Source: Ascoidea rubescens DSM 1968 (lineage: Eukaryota; Ascomycota; Saccharomycetes; Ascoideales; Ascoideaceae). Taken from it: a stretch of 64,000 bases of DNA. Shown piece after piece: positions 20,477-30,462 of the stretch. Made by a program: the position numbers and the translations under genes. Below the pieces are notes generated by a model. The model was given only the letters and a program-made list of their open reading frames with translations. It did no database searches and was not told where the DNA came from. The DNA lies in assembly GCF_001661345.1 (NCBI RefSeq), contig NW_017962918.1:124001-188000 (forward strand), given 5' to 3'. How positions within the stretch are numbered: the first letter of the stretch is position 1; every line of letters begins with the position of its first letter.

Positions 20477-21850
20477 ATGTGTCAAGTTTCAGCAAGCGAT
20501 ACTCATCAAACACTAACTGCAACCGAAGAAATGATCAAACCTGAGGACACCAGTTCTCTAAGTATCATCAAGATCAAAAGGAAAAGGACTGAGGACCCTT
20601 TGCAGGCATTGGTCATAGAAAACTCAAGACTCCTTAAGAAAACCAGAAGCTGTCTATTCAAATTGAAAAGGACTGACGAAGTTAGCCAAATCGATGTGGA
20701 CAACGAAGATGAAAATATACTACAACCTGATATAAAATATGATGGAAATGGGTCATTAAATCTGGAAGGTCAAAAGGAAGAAAAGAAAGTATTCTTACTA
20801 CCTCGAAAACGCAAAGAACTGGTTTTTACGCCAGTAAATCAGAACCACAAGCGATTCCAGTCAAGTTTTGTCACCAAGAGCAGTGAAACTACAGCTCAAA
20901 AAGATGTCTCTCAGATAGAGGAGGAAAAATTTGAAGTAGACGATATATTGTTGCAAATGGTTGATGAATGTTTGGCTCTTGAGAACCAAAAGAACCCATC
21001 AAGTGGAACTACTCACAAAGATATTCAAAATGGCAACAATAGCAGCAGCCCACTATTCTCTAGTAACCATAACTTGAAAACCAATGAGAATAACAATGAA
21101 CAAAGCAGTACTTATGTTTATGATGTGTATGAATTCACTAACTCCACAGACCAGTTGTTGAATTATTCCTCTGTATCTCAAGATATGCAGACCACCTCTA
21201 AAATAGACTTATCTCGAATTGGTTATATCAGATTTGAAGATGAAGAACTAATAAGTCTATTGGATCAGGAAGATGAAAATGATTCTGAAAACTTGAATAA
21301 CATGACTGATGATGAGGATTCAAATGCTGAAGACTTTTACAAGAACGATTATCCAGACAATGAAGACGATGATAACTCAATAATTTTCAATTCAAATGAT
21401 TACGACTACAATGAATACGACTACGACTATGGGTATGAATACGATGATAATAGATTTAATGAATACGGAAACCATCGGCTCGAAACTAGTTATTCAACCT
21501 CAGAAGACAACAAAGAATATGTTGATGATATTGAAGATAATAATCAGCAAGGCGATTTAAAATTCAAAGATATAGAGTCTATTTATAAAACTTTCAATAA
21601 AAACCATAAGAATTTGGTTACCACTTTATCCCATTTGAGTCTGAATGAAGATAGAATTGCAGATGATTCAGTTAGTCGTGGGGATGATGATGATTATTAT
21701 CATTCGAATGAATCAAATGACGACAACGATTCAGAGATATTCAAAAGAAATTACTTTGCTCCGGGCGATAGAGATGATCCAAGGGCAATGCACAGAGACA
21801 AAATTTTTGGCAAGCTACAAAAACAAATTGACAAAAATAAGAAAAAATAA
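20477..21850 (+). CDS. IWR1: RNA polymerase II nuclear import factor Iwr1
   Basis: 457 aa. Iwr1 binds assembled Pol II in the cytoplasm and carries its nuclear localisation signal. The N-terminal hallmark SIIKIKRKRTEDPLQALVIE (about residues 28-47) is the conserved Iwr1 NLS region with the EDPLQAL block. The central Iwr1 domain has YVYDVYEF and a GYIRFEDEEL strand. The C-terminal part is very acidic with the signature DSNAEDFYKNDYPDNED (about residues 281-297). A Met19 start would also keep the NLS and is a plausible alternative. It is longer than S. cerevisiae Iwr1 (353 aa) because of acidic and Asn-rich spacers. Confidence 0.93.
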   Translation: MCQVSASDTHQTLTATEEMIKPEDTSSLSIIKIKRKRTEDPLQALVIENSRLLKKTRSCLFKLKRTDEVSQIDVDNEDENILQPDIKYDGNGSLNLEGQKEEKKVFLLPRKRKELVFTPVNQNHKRFQSSFVTKSSETTAQKDVSQIEEEKFEVDDILLQMVDECLALENQKNPSSGTTHKDIQNGNNSSSPLFSSNHNLKTNENNNEQSSTYVYDVYEFTNSTDQLLNYSSVSQDMQTTSKIDLSRIGYIRFEDEELISLLDQEDENDSENLNNMTDDEDSNAEDFYKNDYPDNEDDDNSIIFNSNDYDYNEYDYDYGYEYDDNRFNEYGNHRLETSYSTSEDNKEYVDDIEDNNQQGDLKFKDIESIYKTFNKNHKNLVTTLSHLSLNEDRIADDSVSRGDDDDYYHSNESNDDNDSEIFKRNYFAPGDRDDPRAMHRDKIFGKLQKQIDKNKKK

Positions 21851-22222
21851 TGATTTATTAAGATTAACCCAAAAAAAATTGTTTTCTAATGTATTATCTG
21901 TAAAAAAAAAGGCTATGGTCAGAATAGGAATGTAATAGGAAGGATAGAATAAAGAACTGAAAGAATAATTGAATTGGTTTAATAATAGTCGTATAGATAT
22001 AATTAACAAACAAAAGAGATAAAAACAAATCTAAAAAAAATACAACTACTCAAGATGGAGATAGAAGAAAAAAAGAGAAAAAATCACAAAGAAGAATAGA
22101 TGCAGATGTGTTTAGAAGCAAAAACTAAAAAATTTCAAAACAGCTAAAACAAAGATAAAATAAAATAAAATAAAATAAAATAAAATAAAAATAAAAATAA
22201 AAATAATATAGAATTAAAATTT
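21851..22222. other. convergent intergenic region with (AAAAT)n tract
   Basis: This A-rich 370-bp gap lies between the IWR1 and Nramp gene stops. About 22156-22205 is an AAAAT pentanucleotide microsatellite passing into AAAAAT units. Nothing else was recognised. Confidence 0.8.
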
Positions 22223-24193
22223 TCAGATTCGAACATCTTTACCCAAAATAAAACTGAATAGAAGGTAGATATTCAATGAGGTTATAAACAACCAAATTAT
22301 GACAGATATTATGTTAGTCAACAAACTATTGCTCATATCTTTATAACCAATTATTTGATTATCATTTTCAATATTGTTTAGTAAGCGATTTGAGTCAGAA
22401 ACATCGGATTCATTATCAGATTCGTTGTGAGATTCACTGTTGTTGATGACAGATAACCTTATTGACTCATTAGAATCATTATCATTTCTTGTTATTGGCA
22501 CTCTCATAGTTTTTTTATTTGCTGTAAAATAAATTAATGGGGCAGACACAATGGGTAATAATAAACTCAACAAAACTTGAGAAAAATTTAAAGCATTTGA
22601 TAAACCTGACCTGCCAGTTATTAAAACTAGCAAAAAACAGGGAATAATGGCAATTGATCTTGTTATCAATCTTCTCAAAGCTGGAGGAAAAGACCAATTT
22701 AAAAAGCCTTCCGAAACCATTTGCCCAGCTAGAGTACAAACAATTCCAGCAGATTGACCAGAAAACAATAAAGCAAGAGCAAATACAAAGCCAGCGGTCT
22801 TTGATAAATTTGTACATAACAACTCATAGATGGAAAACAAATCGGCACTATCTGCAATTGAGGGATCATTGCTATTATGAGTATCAGCTAAAGTTGCACC
22901 AGCAACTATTAAGATTGAAGAATTGACAAACAATGCAACAGTCAATAACGAAATAATTAATTCAGTTATGCTATAGATAATTGTATCATTTATGGCGTTC
23001 ATTGAGGGTCTATAATTTTCATCTAATTCATCATTATCATAAGAGAATTGAGAGGGAGGGGCATAATTATTGTTTTTAATGTCATAATCCTTTAGACGTG
23101 CTTGAACTAGACCAGAGCCTAGATATAAGGAGTGAGGCATGACAGTTGCACCCAAGATCGCCAAACTCAAGTAAAGACCATCACCATGAAGTATGATTTT
23201 TGAAGGCAAAAATCCCTCGAATAATTCCTTGACTGAAGTGATTGAACTAGAGACATCAAACAATTCCACTGTAAAGCACACTACAGTTGATATGACTAGG
23301 AATGTTACAAAAAATTCGAAAATTCTTATGATGAACAAAGGGCCATTGGGTTTATACGCCAATAAAACAATCAACACATCAATAATTGTTAATAGAACTC
23401 CGATGATCAAAGGTATATTGAAAAGAATATTCAAGGCAATCGCAGTACCAACCACTTCAGCTAGATCAGTTGCGATTATTGCCAACTCTGTTAAAACATA
23501 AACAAATATATTTAAATAAAATGGTAGATTCAATTTACACAATTGAGCTAAATTTAGACCAGTTATAGCTCCTAGTTTACATGACAAACTTTGTAAAAAA
23601 ATAGCCATTATATTTGATAATAGTACGGAAAACAAGAGTTTATATTTGAAATGAGCACCAGCAGCCACAGCTGTTGAATAATTGCCTGGATCCATGTATG
23701 CAACAGACACCATGATTCCTGGGCCAATGAATTTTATATATTTCTTGACAACTTTCAAAATATTGGAAACAAAGACAATGAATTTGCTGCTGGAAAAAAA
23801 ATTGGGTGTGGACTTGCTTGAGTTTTCAATATCACTGTGACCCATCAATGGGTCATTTGGACTCTCGTTATCATTATTGTTGATGTTGTGGCTATTGTTA
23901 GAGCTGTTGTTCAAGGTGTTTGATGAGGTGGATAAGTTGCCCAAAGCCTGCCGGATTTCTTTATAATAATTTGCATTGCGATTGTTGTTAGTCATTTCTT
24001 CATTAATCTCACTATTGAGGTTGTTTTTGTTATGGTTGGTGTTATTGACAAAAGTTGGGTTGTTCGGAGTATTTTGGATGTGGGAGTTTATATTTAGATT
24101 TTGAATACGTTGACATTCAAGGGAACTTTTAATAGACAAGGCTGGAGAGGTGGGCTTGATCGTAGATTCAGCATCAAATGTAGGATTGTTCAT
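22223..24193 (-). CDS. SMF1: Nramp-family divalent metal transporter (Smf type)
   Basis: 656 aa (S. cerevisiae Smf1 is 575 aa). It uses the proton gradient to move Mn2+, Fe2+ and related ions across the plasma or endosomal membrane. The first membrane helix carries the metal-binding DPGNYSTAVAAGA (D168 and N171 are the expected ligands). The unwound sixth helix has the MPHSLYLGSGLVQARLKD block (M352, H354). Some 11 hydrophobic helices follow from about residue 150 to the end, including GQSAGIVCTLAGQMVSEGF, the family transport signature. The cytosolic N-terminus (about 145 aa) is Asn-rich. In yeast such tails carry ubiquitination sites for Bsd2/Rsp5 control, and the nearby SSH4 encodes an Rsp5 adaptor, although I infer no direct link. 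The paralogue (SMF1, SMF2 or SMF3) is uncertain. Confidence 0.92.
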   Translation of the reverse strand: MNNPTFDAESTIKPTSPALSIKSSLECQRIQNLNINSHIQNTPNNPTFVNNTNHNKNNLNSEINEEMTNNNRNANYYKEIRQALGNLSTSSNTLNNSSNNSHNINNNDNESPNDPLMGHSDIENSSKSTPNFFSSSKFIVFVSNILKVVKKYIKFIGPGIMVSVAYMDPGNYSTAVAAGAHFKYKLLFSVLLSNIMAIFLQSLSCKLGAITGLNLAQLCKLNLPFYLNIFVYVLTELAIIATDLAEVVGTAIALNILFNIPLIIGVLLTIIDVLIVLLAYKPNGPLFIIRIFEFFVTFLVISTVVCFTVELFDVSSSITSVKELFEGFLPSKIILHGDGLYLSLAILGATVMPHSLYLGSGLVQARLKDYDIKNNNYAPPSQFSYDNDELDENYRPSMNAINDTIIYSITELIISLLTVALFVNSSILIVAGATLADTHNSNDPSIADSADLFSIYELLCTNLSKTAGFVFALALLFSGQSAGIVCTLAGQMVSEGFLNWSFPPALRRLITRSIAIIPCFLLVLITGRSGLSNALNFSQVLLSLLLPIVSAPLIYFTANKKTMRVPITRNDNDSNESIRLSVINNSESHNESDNESDVSDSNRLLNNIENDNQIIGYKDMSNSLLTNIISVIIWLFITSLNIYLLFSFILGKDVRI

Positions 24194-25849
24194 TGCTCAG
24201 AAGTTGTAATGTAGTTTATAGCACCAGAAACACACACCATCAACACAAATAGCATCAGAAGAAGCGACTCAGAGGACAAAACACCAACAAAAAGAACGCA
24301 AATCCCCAAAATGGAATTTCGCACCAAAAAACTGGTCACATGACACATTTCCCAAAAGAGCAATTTCTGGAAACAGATATAATAAAATCGAGCTGTCTGT
24401 TTCTTTTGAGGATTGTGTATTAGATCTATATGCTACAAAGCTACAAAACTTCTATGGAGTCTCTATATAACTACAAGTAAAAACGACTTCAATTGCGCAA
24501 GAGAATTGAATGAGGACTTTTCTTCATATGTAAACAAGGAGGTGAGCTATACTTACCACGTTTAACTCAATTCAACCTGGAAAATTTGAAAAAACCAAAA
24601 ACAGTTCGGGGAGATGTTTGTTCCTGCGCATTCTTTTTTTCCATTGATTGATGTGGATATAAAAAACCCAATTAAATCTCTAGTCATACTGGCAGACAAA
24701 AAGTCAACTTACCCAATTAATAGCTTATAAAGCTATCCAATAAATTGTGCAAAAGAAGGGAATTCGTCTGAATATATCCACGTTGTTTTAATATCAATTT
24801 TATTGAAAAAACAATAAAAAACCCTGTTTATATGCTGATTGGAGCACTTCTGATTGAAATGGAGTACTTCTGATCCATGCAGTTGAAAATATTTTTATGC
24901 TGGAGCTTCATTGAGTAACCCAAGGATACATAAATCTTATGCTGAAGTATAAAAATAATAGTTTTAAACTCAACAACTCAACTCATATATATATGATATT
25001 CTATCGAATTTAAATTCAAGTTCTGTGTGTTTTGAGTCAAATAGTATGATTTCAAAGTGGATATGGTTCTAGATAATCTTAAACAATAAATGTATAAGAG
25101 AGGAAAAAATTAATATCACCAAGGATAAAATTAATTTTTTTTTTCAACAGGACTCTTTTTTTTTATTTTTTCATGTTATAGGGAAAAAAGGAAACAAAAA
25201 TATACACTTAAATAAATCAAAGGGATTGATACAAAATAATACTAATAGCAACAAAACACAAGAAATAAAACAAAAAAACAATACACATCAGTAGAAATAA
25301 ATAATAATTGAGGATAATATTCTTTAATCATTCACTCTTGTTCTATTATTCTTCTAACATATGCCGTTTATTCACTCAATACCAATTCTTTCTCTTTCTT
25401 AGACCATTTAAAAATACAAACACGCACACACACACACACAATAAGACTTTCCAATTCTTATTCCAATCCTCTTTTCACTTTTTTGCTAATCTTATTATTA
25501 TATTTCTTCATTTTTATTTTTTTTTTTCTTGTGTGCATTCAAAATTAATAAAACCGTATTGAACCGATGTTTTAATGAACCTTAAGGGAAAGGGAAGAGG
25601 TGATGTTGATGGATAATAGATAATTAAAATAAAATAGAATCAAAGATATGGATATAGAGTTTGAAGAAACTCAAACAATAATAATCAAATTCGGGATAGG
25701 GATAAACAATGTTACTAGTACAAATATGGATAAGGTTATGATATATTAGGATATATTAGGATAAAATATGATTGGAAATAAAATTCAAAACTCATTCTTC
25801 AGTTGATTGTCTTCAAAAACCAATAATTTGATTGACATTAATGTGGGAT
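24194..25849. other. long intergenic region (1.66 kb) between SMF and NPL3
   Basis: This holds the SMF promoter on one side and the NPL3 3' region on the other. Both genes are on the - strand, so the spare length is unusual for this window. I see an imperfect tandem GGAGCACTTCTGATT / GGAGTACTTCTGATC near 24840-24875, A-rich blocks, a (CA)n run at 25421-25440, and GATATATTAG repeats near 25740. No open frame looks coding. A non-coding RNA could lie here, but no snRNA, snoRNA or tRNA was recognisable. Confidence 0.5.
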
Positions 25850-26844
25850 TTAGTAATGATCACGTCTTGGAGAGGTATCACGTCTGGATGGGCCATCATG
25901 ATAACCACCAGATCTACCATCATCATAATTTCTTGATCTGTATCCAGATTCGTCATTTCTGTAGCCTCCACGACCACCTCTGAAGCCACCGCCTCTTTCT
26001 CTGAAACCACCACGGCCACCTCTGAAATCACCACGACCTCCTCTGAAGCCACCACGACCTCTGAAATCATCTCTTCCTCTGAAGCCTCCACGACCTCTGA
26101 AACCACCTCTGAAGCCACCACCACGGCCACCAAAACCTCTGGGATGAAATCCACCTCTGCCTCTGAATCTTCTTGGAGGAGGAGGGACAAACTCTGAGGT
26201 ATCTTCTTCAGCTTCTAAGGTTGTGTCCTCATACTCATGACCATTGCAAGATTGAATGGCTTTTTCTAAATCGTCTTTGGAATTGAACTCCATGCTGGCA
26301 ACAGGATCATCGTGGTCGACATTGACAAAGTTGGCAACAACGCCTGCAACATCCCGGACCAAGTCTTTGACTTGTTGCCATTGGAAGGATTCAGGAATGT
26401 TTCTTATAACCATTCTGTAAGTTCCTCTTGGAGGTCTGTCGGCATATGGAATTGGATTTTCATTCGAATCAGGATTGCCTCCACCAATTGGTGGTGCTGG
26501 TCTTTCCTTAGCAAAATCTATACCAATAACTGAACCATTGATCTCAACGCCGGCAATCTCGTCGTGAGCTTGAGCAGCATGTTCCGGGTTTTTGTATTCA
26601 ACAAAGGCATAACCTTCCATGACTTTAACGTCAGTCAACTCACCAATGGTTTGAAAGTTTTCCTCCAATTCTTGCACAGTAGCTGTCAATTAAAAAAAAA
26701 AAGCATAAAAAAATTCAGTTAGTATGGTGTTGATTAGAACAAACGGCAAAACAGTGGTTACATACTTCCAGGAACGACGTTTCTGATATACAAACGAGTG
26801 CTTGAGTAGGCAATGTTGTCCTCATGTAAGTGGTCGTCAGACAT
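25850..26844 (-). CDS. NPL3: SR-like RNA-binding protein Npl3 (two exons)
   Basis: Two exons, 26844-26766 and 26682-25850, join in frame to give about 303 aa. Exon 1 encodes MSDDHLHEDNIAY and the first RRM strand STRLYIRNVVPG. The protein then has RRM1 (about residues 16-85, with GYAFVEYK as RNP1), a linker, RRM2 of the Npl3 type (YRMVIRNIPESFQWQQVKDL, residues about 115-190), and an RGG/FRG-rich tail with SPRRD-like ends (SRRDTSPRRD), the site of arginine methylation and Sky1 phosphorylation in S. cerevisiae. Npl3 acts in transcription elongation, splicing and mRNA export. S. cerevisiae NPL3 (414 aa) is intronless, so the intron here is a difference. Without exon 1 the RRM lacks its first strand, which supports the spliced model. 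Confidence 0.93.
26683..26765 (-). other. 83-nt spliceosomal intron in NPL3
   Basis: On the - strand the intron starts with GTATGT, has the exact yeast branch box TACTAAC about 42 nt before the end, and ends TTGACAG after a T tract. Removing it joins the two RRM1 halves in frame. This is the clearest intron in the window. Confidence 0.93.
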
Positions 26845-27403
26845 TGTTAAAAGCAAATGTGTGGATAGAAGAAGGGAAACTGGATTGAAATTACAACGCA
26901 CTCAAATGGAAAGAAAGCGAGGTGGATGAAAAACCAGTCTGTCTTTTCCTTATTTATCTGAAAATTTTTCGTTTTCCTTCAACCGCGGACGGAGTACAAT
27001 CCGAGAACGGGGGCACACATCTGGTGCGCGGATGCGGCACGGAACGCTCAGGAGGCGCTGCGGACGTGTTGACGGATGCGGAAGACAGCGGATGGGCGCT
27101 GTTTGCTTTTTTGGTGAGAACATCGCTGGACGAAATCAGATGGAGAAAGCAGTCTAGTTGAAGATGTTTTGAAGTGCACCAGAACCATTGGTGATTGATC
27201 AGTGCTGTGTCTTGCTCGAGTCCTGTGTCTGCTTTCTTCTGAGACCCTGCTATGAAATAGTAGAGCTGTCTGCTTCCCAGTCTCTCCCTTCGATCTACTA
27301 TATATTCTACAAACTAGCCTTTTACCCCAACTCATCCAACTTGTGACACAAGATTAGGATAAATACTGTCTCTGATTCACAGTCTGGATCTTTCTAGCCC
27401 AGA
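26845..27403. other. divergent NPL3-SSH4 promoter with GC-rich island
   Basis: About 26980-27115 is strikingly GC-rich for this genome, with AACCGCGGACGG, GGTGCGCGGATGCGG and repeated GGATGCGG words. The rest is ordinary. No gene is supported, and the short open frames on both strands lack domains. Confidence 0.65.
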
Positions 27404-29965
27404 ATGGTCAACATAACATCCAAACTAACTGCGATCTTCAGCAAAAATGATGGTCAAAGCCGAAATAAAAATGAGGGTACCTTATCGTACTTTCAAGTGA
27501 TGGAGAACAAACAAAATATCAATCCTAATGATCTCCATGCTGATCTGACTAGCAGTAACATTGCCAACAAAATTGATCAAAATATCTACCATGATAGCTC
27601 CTACAACCACCACAATCTTAATAACAACCTAAATGCTGATTACACTGATTTTTCAACTATACCAATTCAGCCACCAAACAATGGAAACAATGGAAATAAT
27701 GACAATTTGAACCTACCTCTAATCATAGCTTTATCATCGAGTTTTGGGGCAATATTAATAGCATTCATTATTCTAATCATATACTTCATCTGGCTATATA
27801 TCAACTCCTCCTTTAATTTCAACAATTCCGATGGCAGCTCTAGCTCCAACGATTATTCTACAACCAGTTTTGTCATACCAAATGAATACGATGATGAAGA
27901 GAACATCTCTCAACAAGAAAATTTATACCTAAGTGAGCTTAGTGATGTCGATTTGAACTATTACAATAGTTCCAAAATCTTCCAAAAATTTAACCCCCCA
28001 ACGATTGTATCTTATAATTCAAGTCTCACCGATAATGAATATAGATCAATAATCGATAGAGGTTTAGAGGCCTTTTATTTTGAAAATTCAACCACAAATG
28101 ATTTAGATGATCTATTCAATAATACCAGCTCGAACCAAAACCAGATCTCAAACAGCAACCTAAATAACACCAACTCTAACTCACCAAGCAACAATGATAT
28201 AAATTTTATAGTCCATGATAAAACAGAAATAACATTTTTGAATGATACCCCAAGCTGTGTCCAATTGAATTTACCACTACCAGTCAAAGAAAGAGGCGAG
28301 CATGGTGTCTTGTATTTTGAAACAAAAATATTCAAATTGAAAAAAAATTCAGTAATTTCAATTGGCTTAATAACAAAACCATACCCAAACTTCAGACTCC
28401 CTGGCTACAACAAGTTTTCGGTGGCCTATGAATCTTCTGGAATTGCAAGAATCAATCAGCCTTTCAATAACGCTCCAAACATTTTACCTCCCTTAGAAGA
28501 AGGTGATGTGGTTGGAATAGGATTCAAACCAAGATTGGGCACAGTATTTTTTACAAGAAATGGTAAAAAACTATTTGAAATTATCCACAACATGAGGATC
28601 ACTCTCTATCCTGCCATTGGTTCCTATAATGGAACTGGTAACCAAGTAAACGTTAACTTGGGAAAATACGGCTTTGTATTTATTGAGGCAAATGTTAAAA
28701 GATGGTGGTTTGCTCCTCCAAATGGTGTAATCGGTGCTCCTCCGGCATATGGTGATGATAACTTGAAATACGTTGTAGTCGAAAGAGGCGAAATACTACC
28801 ACCTGAATATCCCTATGATGAAGAAACCTTTTTTGGTCCAAAAGCACTATTGCTGCAAAATCGAAAGTATCATCACAAAATTCCAAAAAACAAAGAAAAG
28901 CAAAAATTATTAAACCCAATGAATTCAAAAATTGTAAACTACTCATCAAGTAGTGATTTCAATATAAATGATAATACCTATACCAATTTTACCAGAACAA
29001 ATTACCAATTTGGCCAACTACCAGCCTCAAGACCTCCATCTTATAAAGAACCCTCCCAATCTCCACGATCCTCGAGATCCTCAACATTAATGAATACGAG
29101 TGCTGTAGTGGACACAAATTCAATCCCAAAGTCCAATTCAAACTTTCTTTTGAATATTGATGCTCAAGAATCAAAAAGGAATCTTGCTAGTTTAAATAAA
29201 ACAGATTTTATCCAGAATTCTGAAACTCCTGATAGCCATTTGGAATTAAGAGAACGATTATACGAAAGAAGATCAAGCAAATTTGGTAGTAATGATAACG
29301 ATATTCTAGATTTGAATTTATTTTTGAATAAGAACAATAAAAATATTATTGACAATGTCGGAACAAGCAAAAAAACTTTTGGCGATGATCAGTTTGAGAA
29401 CTTTTCTGTAAAGTCTAACGGAAATTTATCTAATTCTTTTAAAGAGATAATTTCGGTCCAGCCAAAACCTCTTAATCATGAGTTTTTGATTAAATCCAAT
29501 AATAATTCACAAAGCATAAATAAAAACACCTCTAGTGATAGCACTTATAAAATTGATAACATTAACAGTGATTCTACTATAAATCACAGCCCTAATACTA
29601 ATACTGGCAGTAGTAAGGATAGTAGAAAAACCAACACCAACATTGGATCCCACGATTTGTCACAAACTAGTATTGATGAAGAAACTGAACAAACTCTGGA
29701 TACTGTTGAGGGCCCTAGTTTACTTGAATCTTTTCGTGCAAATATTGATTCTACGTCATTGAACAATGAACCAAGTGATAATGATCTTGTTTTTGATCTT
29801 GAAAGTCAGCTGTTATTACCATCTAATAATTCAGGAAATAACACTATAAATGAAGACCAAACAAATTCCAAAGATGCGCCAAATGTTAGTCAAAATAACA
29901 GCAAATCTAGGAATAGAAAAAGAAAAAAATCCAAAAACAAAAGAACAAAAAAGTCAAAAAAATAG
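27404..29965 (+). CDS. SSH4: SPRY-domain Rsp5 ubiquitin-ligase adaptor (Ssh4/Ear1 type)
   Basis: 853 aa (S. cerevisiae Ssh4 is 579 aa, Ear1 550 aa). One membrane helix lies at about residues 104-132. The SPRY/B30.2 domain (about 280-440) has the family blocks VLYFETKIF, SIGLITKPYPNFRLPG, GDVVGIGFKPRLGTVFFTRNGKKL and FVFIEANVKRWWFAPP. Three PY motifs that bind WW domains of Rsp5 follow: PPAY (446-449), PPEY (466-469) and PPSY (544-547). Such adaptors sit on endosome and vacuole membranes and send membrane transporters into multivesicular bodies. The C-terminal ~300 residues are disordered and end in a Lys/Arg-rich tail with RNRKRKKSKNKRTKKSKK character, which is unusual for the family. Ssh4 or Ear1 cannot be decided. 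Confidence 0.93.
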   Translation: MVNITSKLTAIFSKNDGQSRNKNEGTLSYFQVMENKQNINPNDLHADLTSSNIANKIDQNIYHDSSYNHHNLNNNLNADYTDFSTIPIQPPNNGNNGNNDNLNLPLIIALSSSFGAILIAFIILIIYFIWLYINSSFNFNNSDGSSSSNDYSTTSFVIPNEYDDEENISQQENLYLSELSDVDLNYYNSSKIFQKFNPPTIVSYNSSLTDNEYRSIIDRGLEAFYFENSTTNDLDDLFNNTSSNQNQISNSNLNNTNSNSPSNNDINFIVHDKTEITFLNDTPSCVQLNLPLPVKERGEHGVLYFETKIFKLKKNSVISIGLITKPYPNFRLPGYNKFSVAYESSGIARINQPFNNAPNILPPLEEGDVVGIGFKPRLGTVFFTRNGKKLFEIIHNMRITLYPAIGSYNGTGNQVNVNLGKYGFVFIEANVKRWWFAPPNGVIGAPPAYGDDNLKYVVVERGEILPPEYPYDEETFFGPKALLLQNRKYHHKIPKNKEKQKLLNPMNSKIVNYSSSSDFNINDNTYTNFTRTNYQFGQLPASRPPSYKEPSQSPRSSRSSTLMNTSAVVDTNSIPKSNSNFLLNIDAQESKRNLASLNKTDFIQNSETPDSHLELRERLYERRSSKFGSNDNDILDLNLFLNKNNKNIIDNVGTSKKTFGDDQFENFSVKSNGNLSNSFKEIISVQPKPLNHEFLIKSNNNSQSINKNTSSDSTYKIDNINSDSTINHSPNTNTGSSKDSRKTNTNIGSHDLSQTSIDEETEQTLDTVEGPSLLESFRANIDSTSLNNEPSDNDLVFDLESQLLLPSNNSGNNTINEDQTNSKDAPNVSQNNSKSRNRKRKKSKNKRTKKSKK

Positions 29966-30462
29966 AACTGGATTATATTTTTCTTATTTGATGGTTCAAG
30001 GATTACAGTAAATTATTTTTTTTTATTTTATTATCTAATTTCATAATGAGGTCAAAACTAAGGTTTGAAATTTAATCACAATCAACCTTTTATTGTTTTG
30101 ATTTCTGGGGAATTGAAATTCAAATTATAAATGTATTTCGTATTATGTAGTTGCTAATTATTAATTGTCTTTTTTTATTTATTATTTTATTTTAAGTTTT
30201 GAATTTGAATTTGTTGTTTTATTTTTAATTTTATTTAGCAGTATATTCAGTTTCATGTTGGTTTTCTTTATATATTTTTATTTTTTTATTTTTGATCTTT
30301 ATTATGATTCATATTTTTTTTTAAACAAGCGTTGTAGTGTAACTTTATATATAAATATTATTCCTACATTATCAGTAATTGCTATCTAGTTTTCTGAATG
30401 TAGTTGATTTGTTAAGAATATCTGAGTGGATTTTTCAGAGATAATATAAGAGCAGTGATCTG
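29966..30462. other. convergent AT-rich intergenic region
   Basis: A T-rich gap between the SSH4 and FOL1 stops. It has many TTTTATT and TATATA elements usable for 3' end formation in both directions. The open frame at 30165-30389 only reflects T-richness. No gene was recognised. Confidence 0.7.

Noticed and set aside
24549-24557. ATACTTACC, identical to the 5' end of U1 snRNA, about 90 bp after a TATATAA
   Set aside because: The following bases lack the U1 stem-loop I (GATCA-type loop) and a clear Sm site. A 9-base match is expected by chance about once in two such windows.
25813-26190. 125-codon acidic/valine-rich frame opposite or out of frame with NPL3
   Set aside because: It is a frame-shifted reading of the Gly/Arg repeats of NPL3, so it has periodic composition but no independent support.
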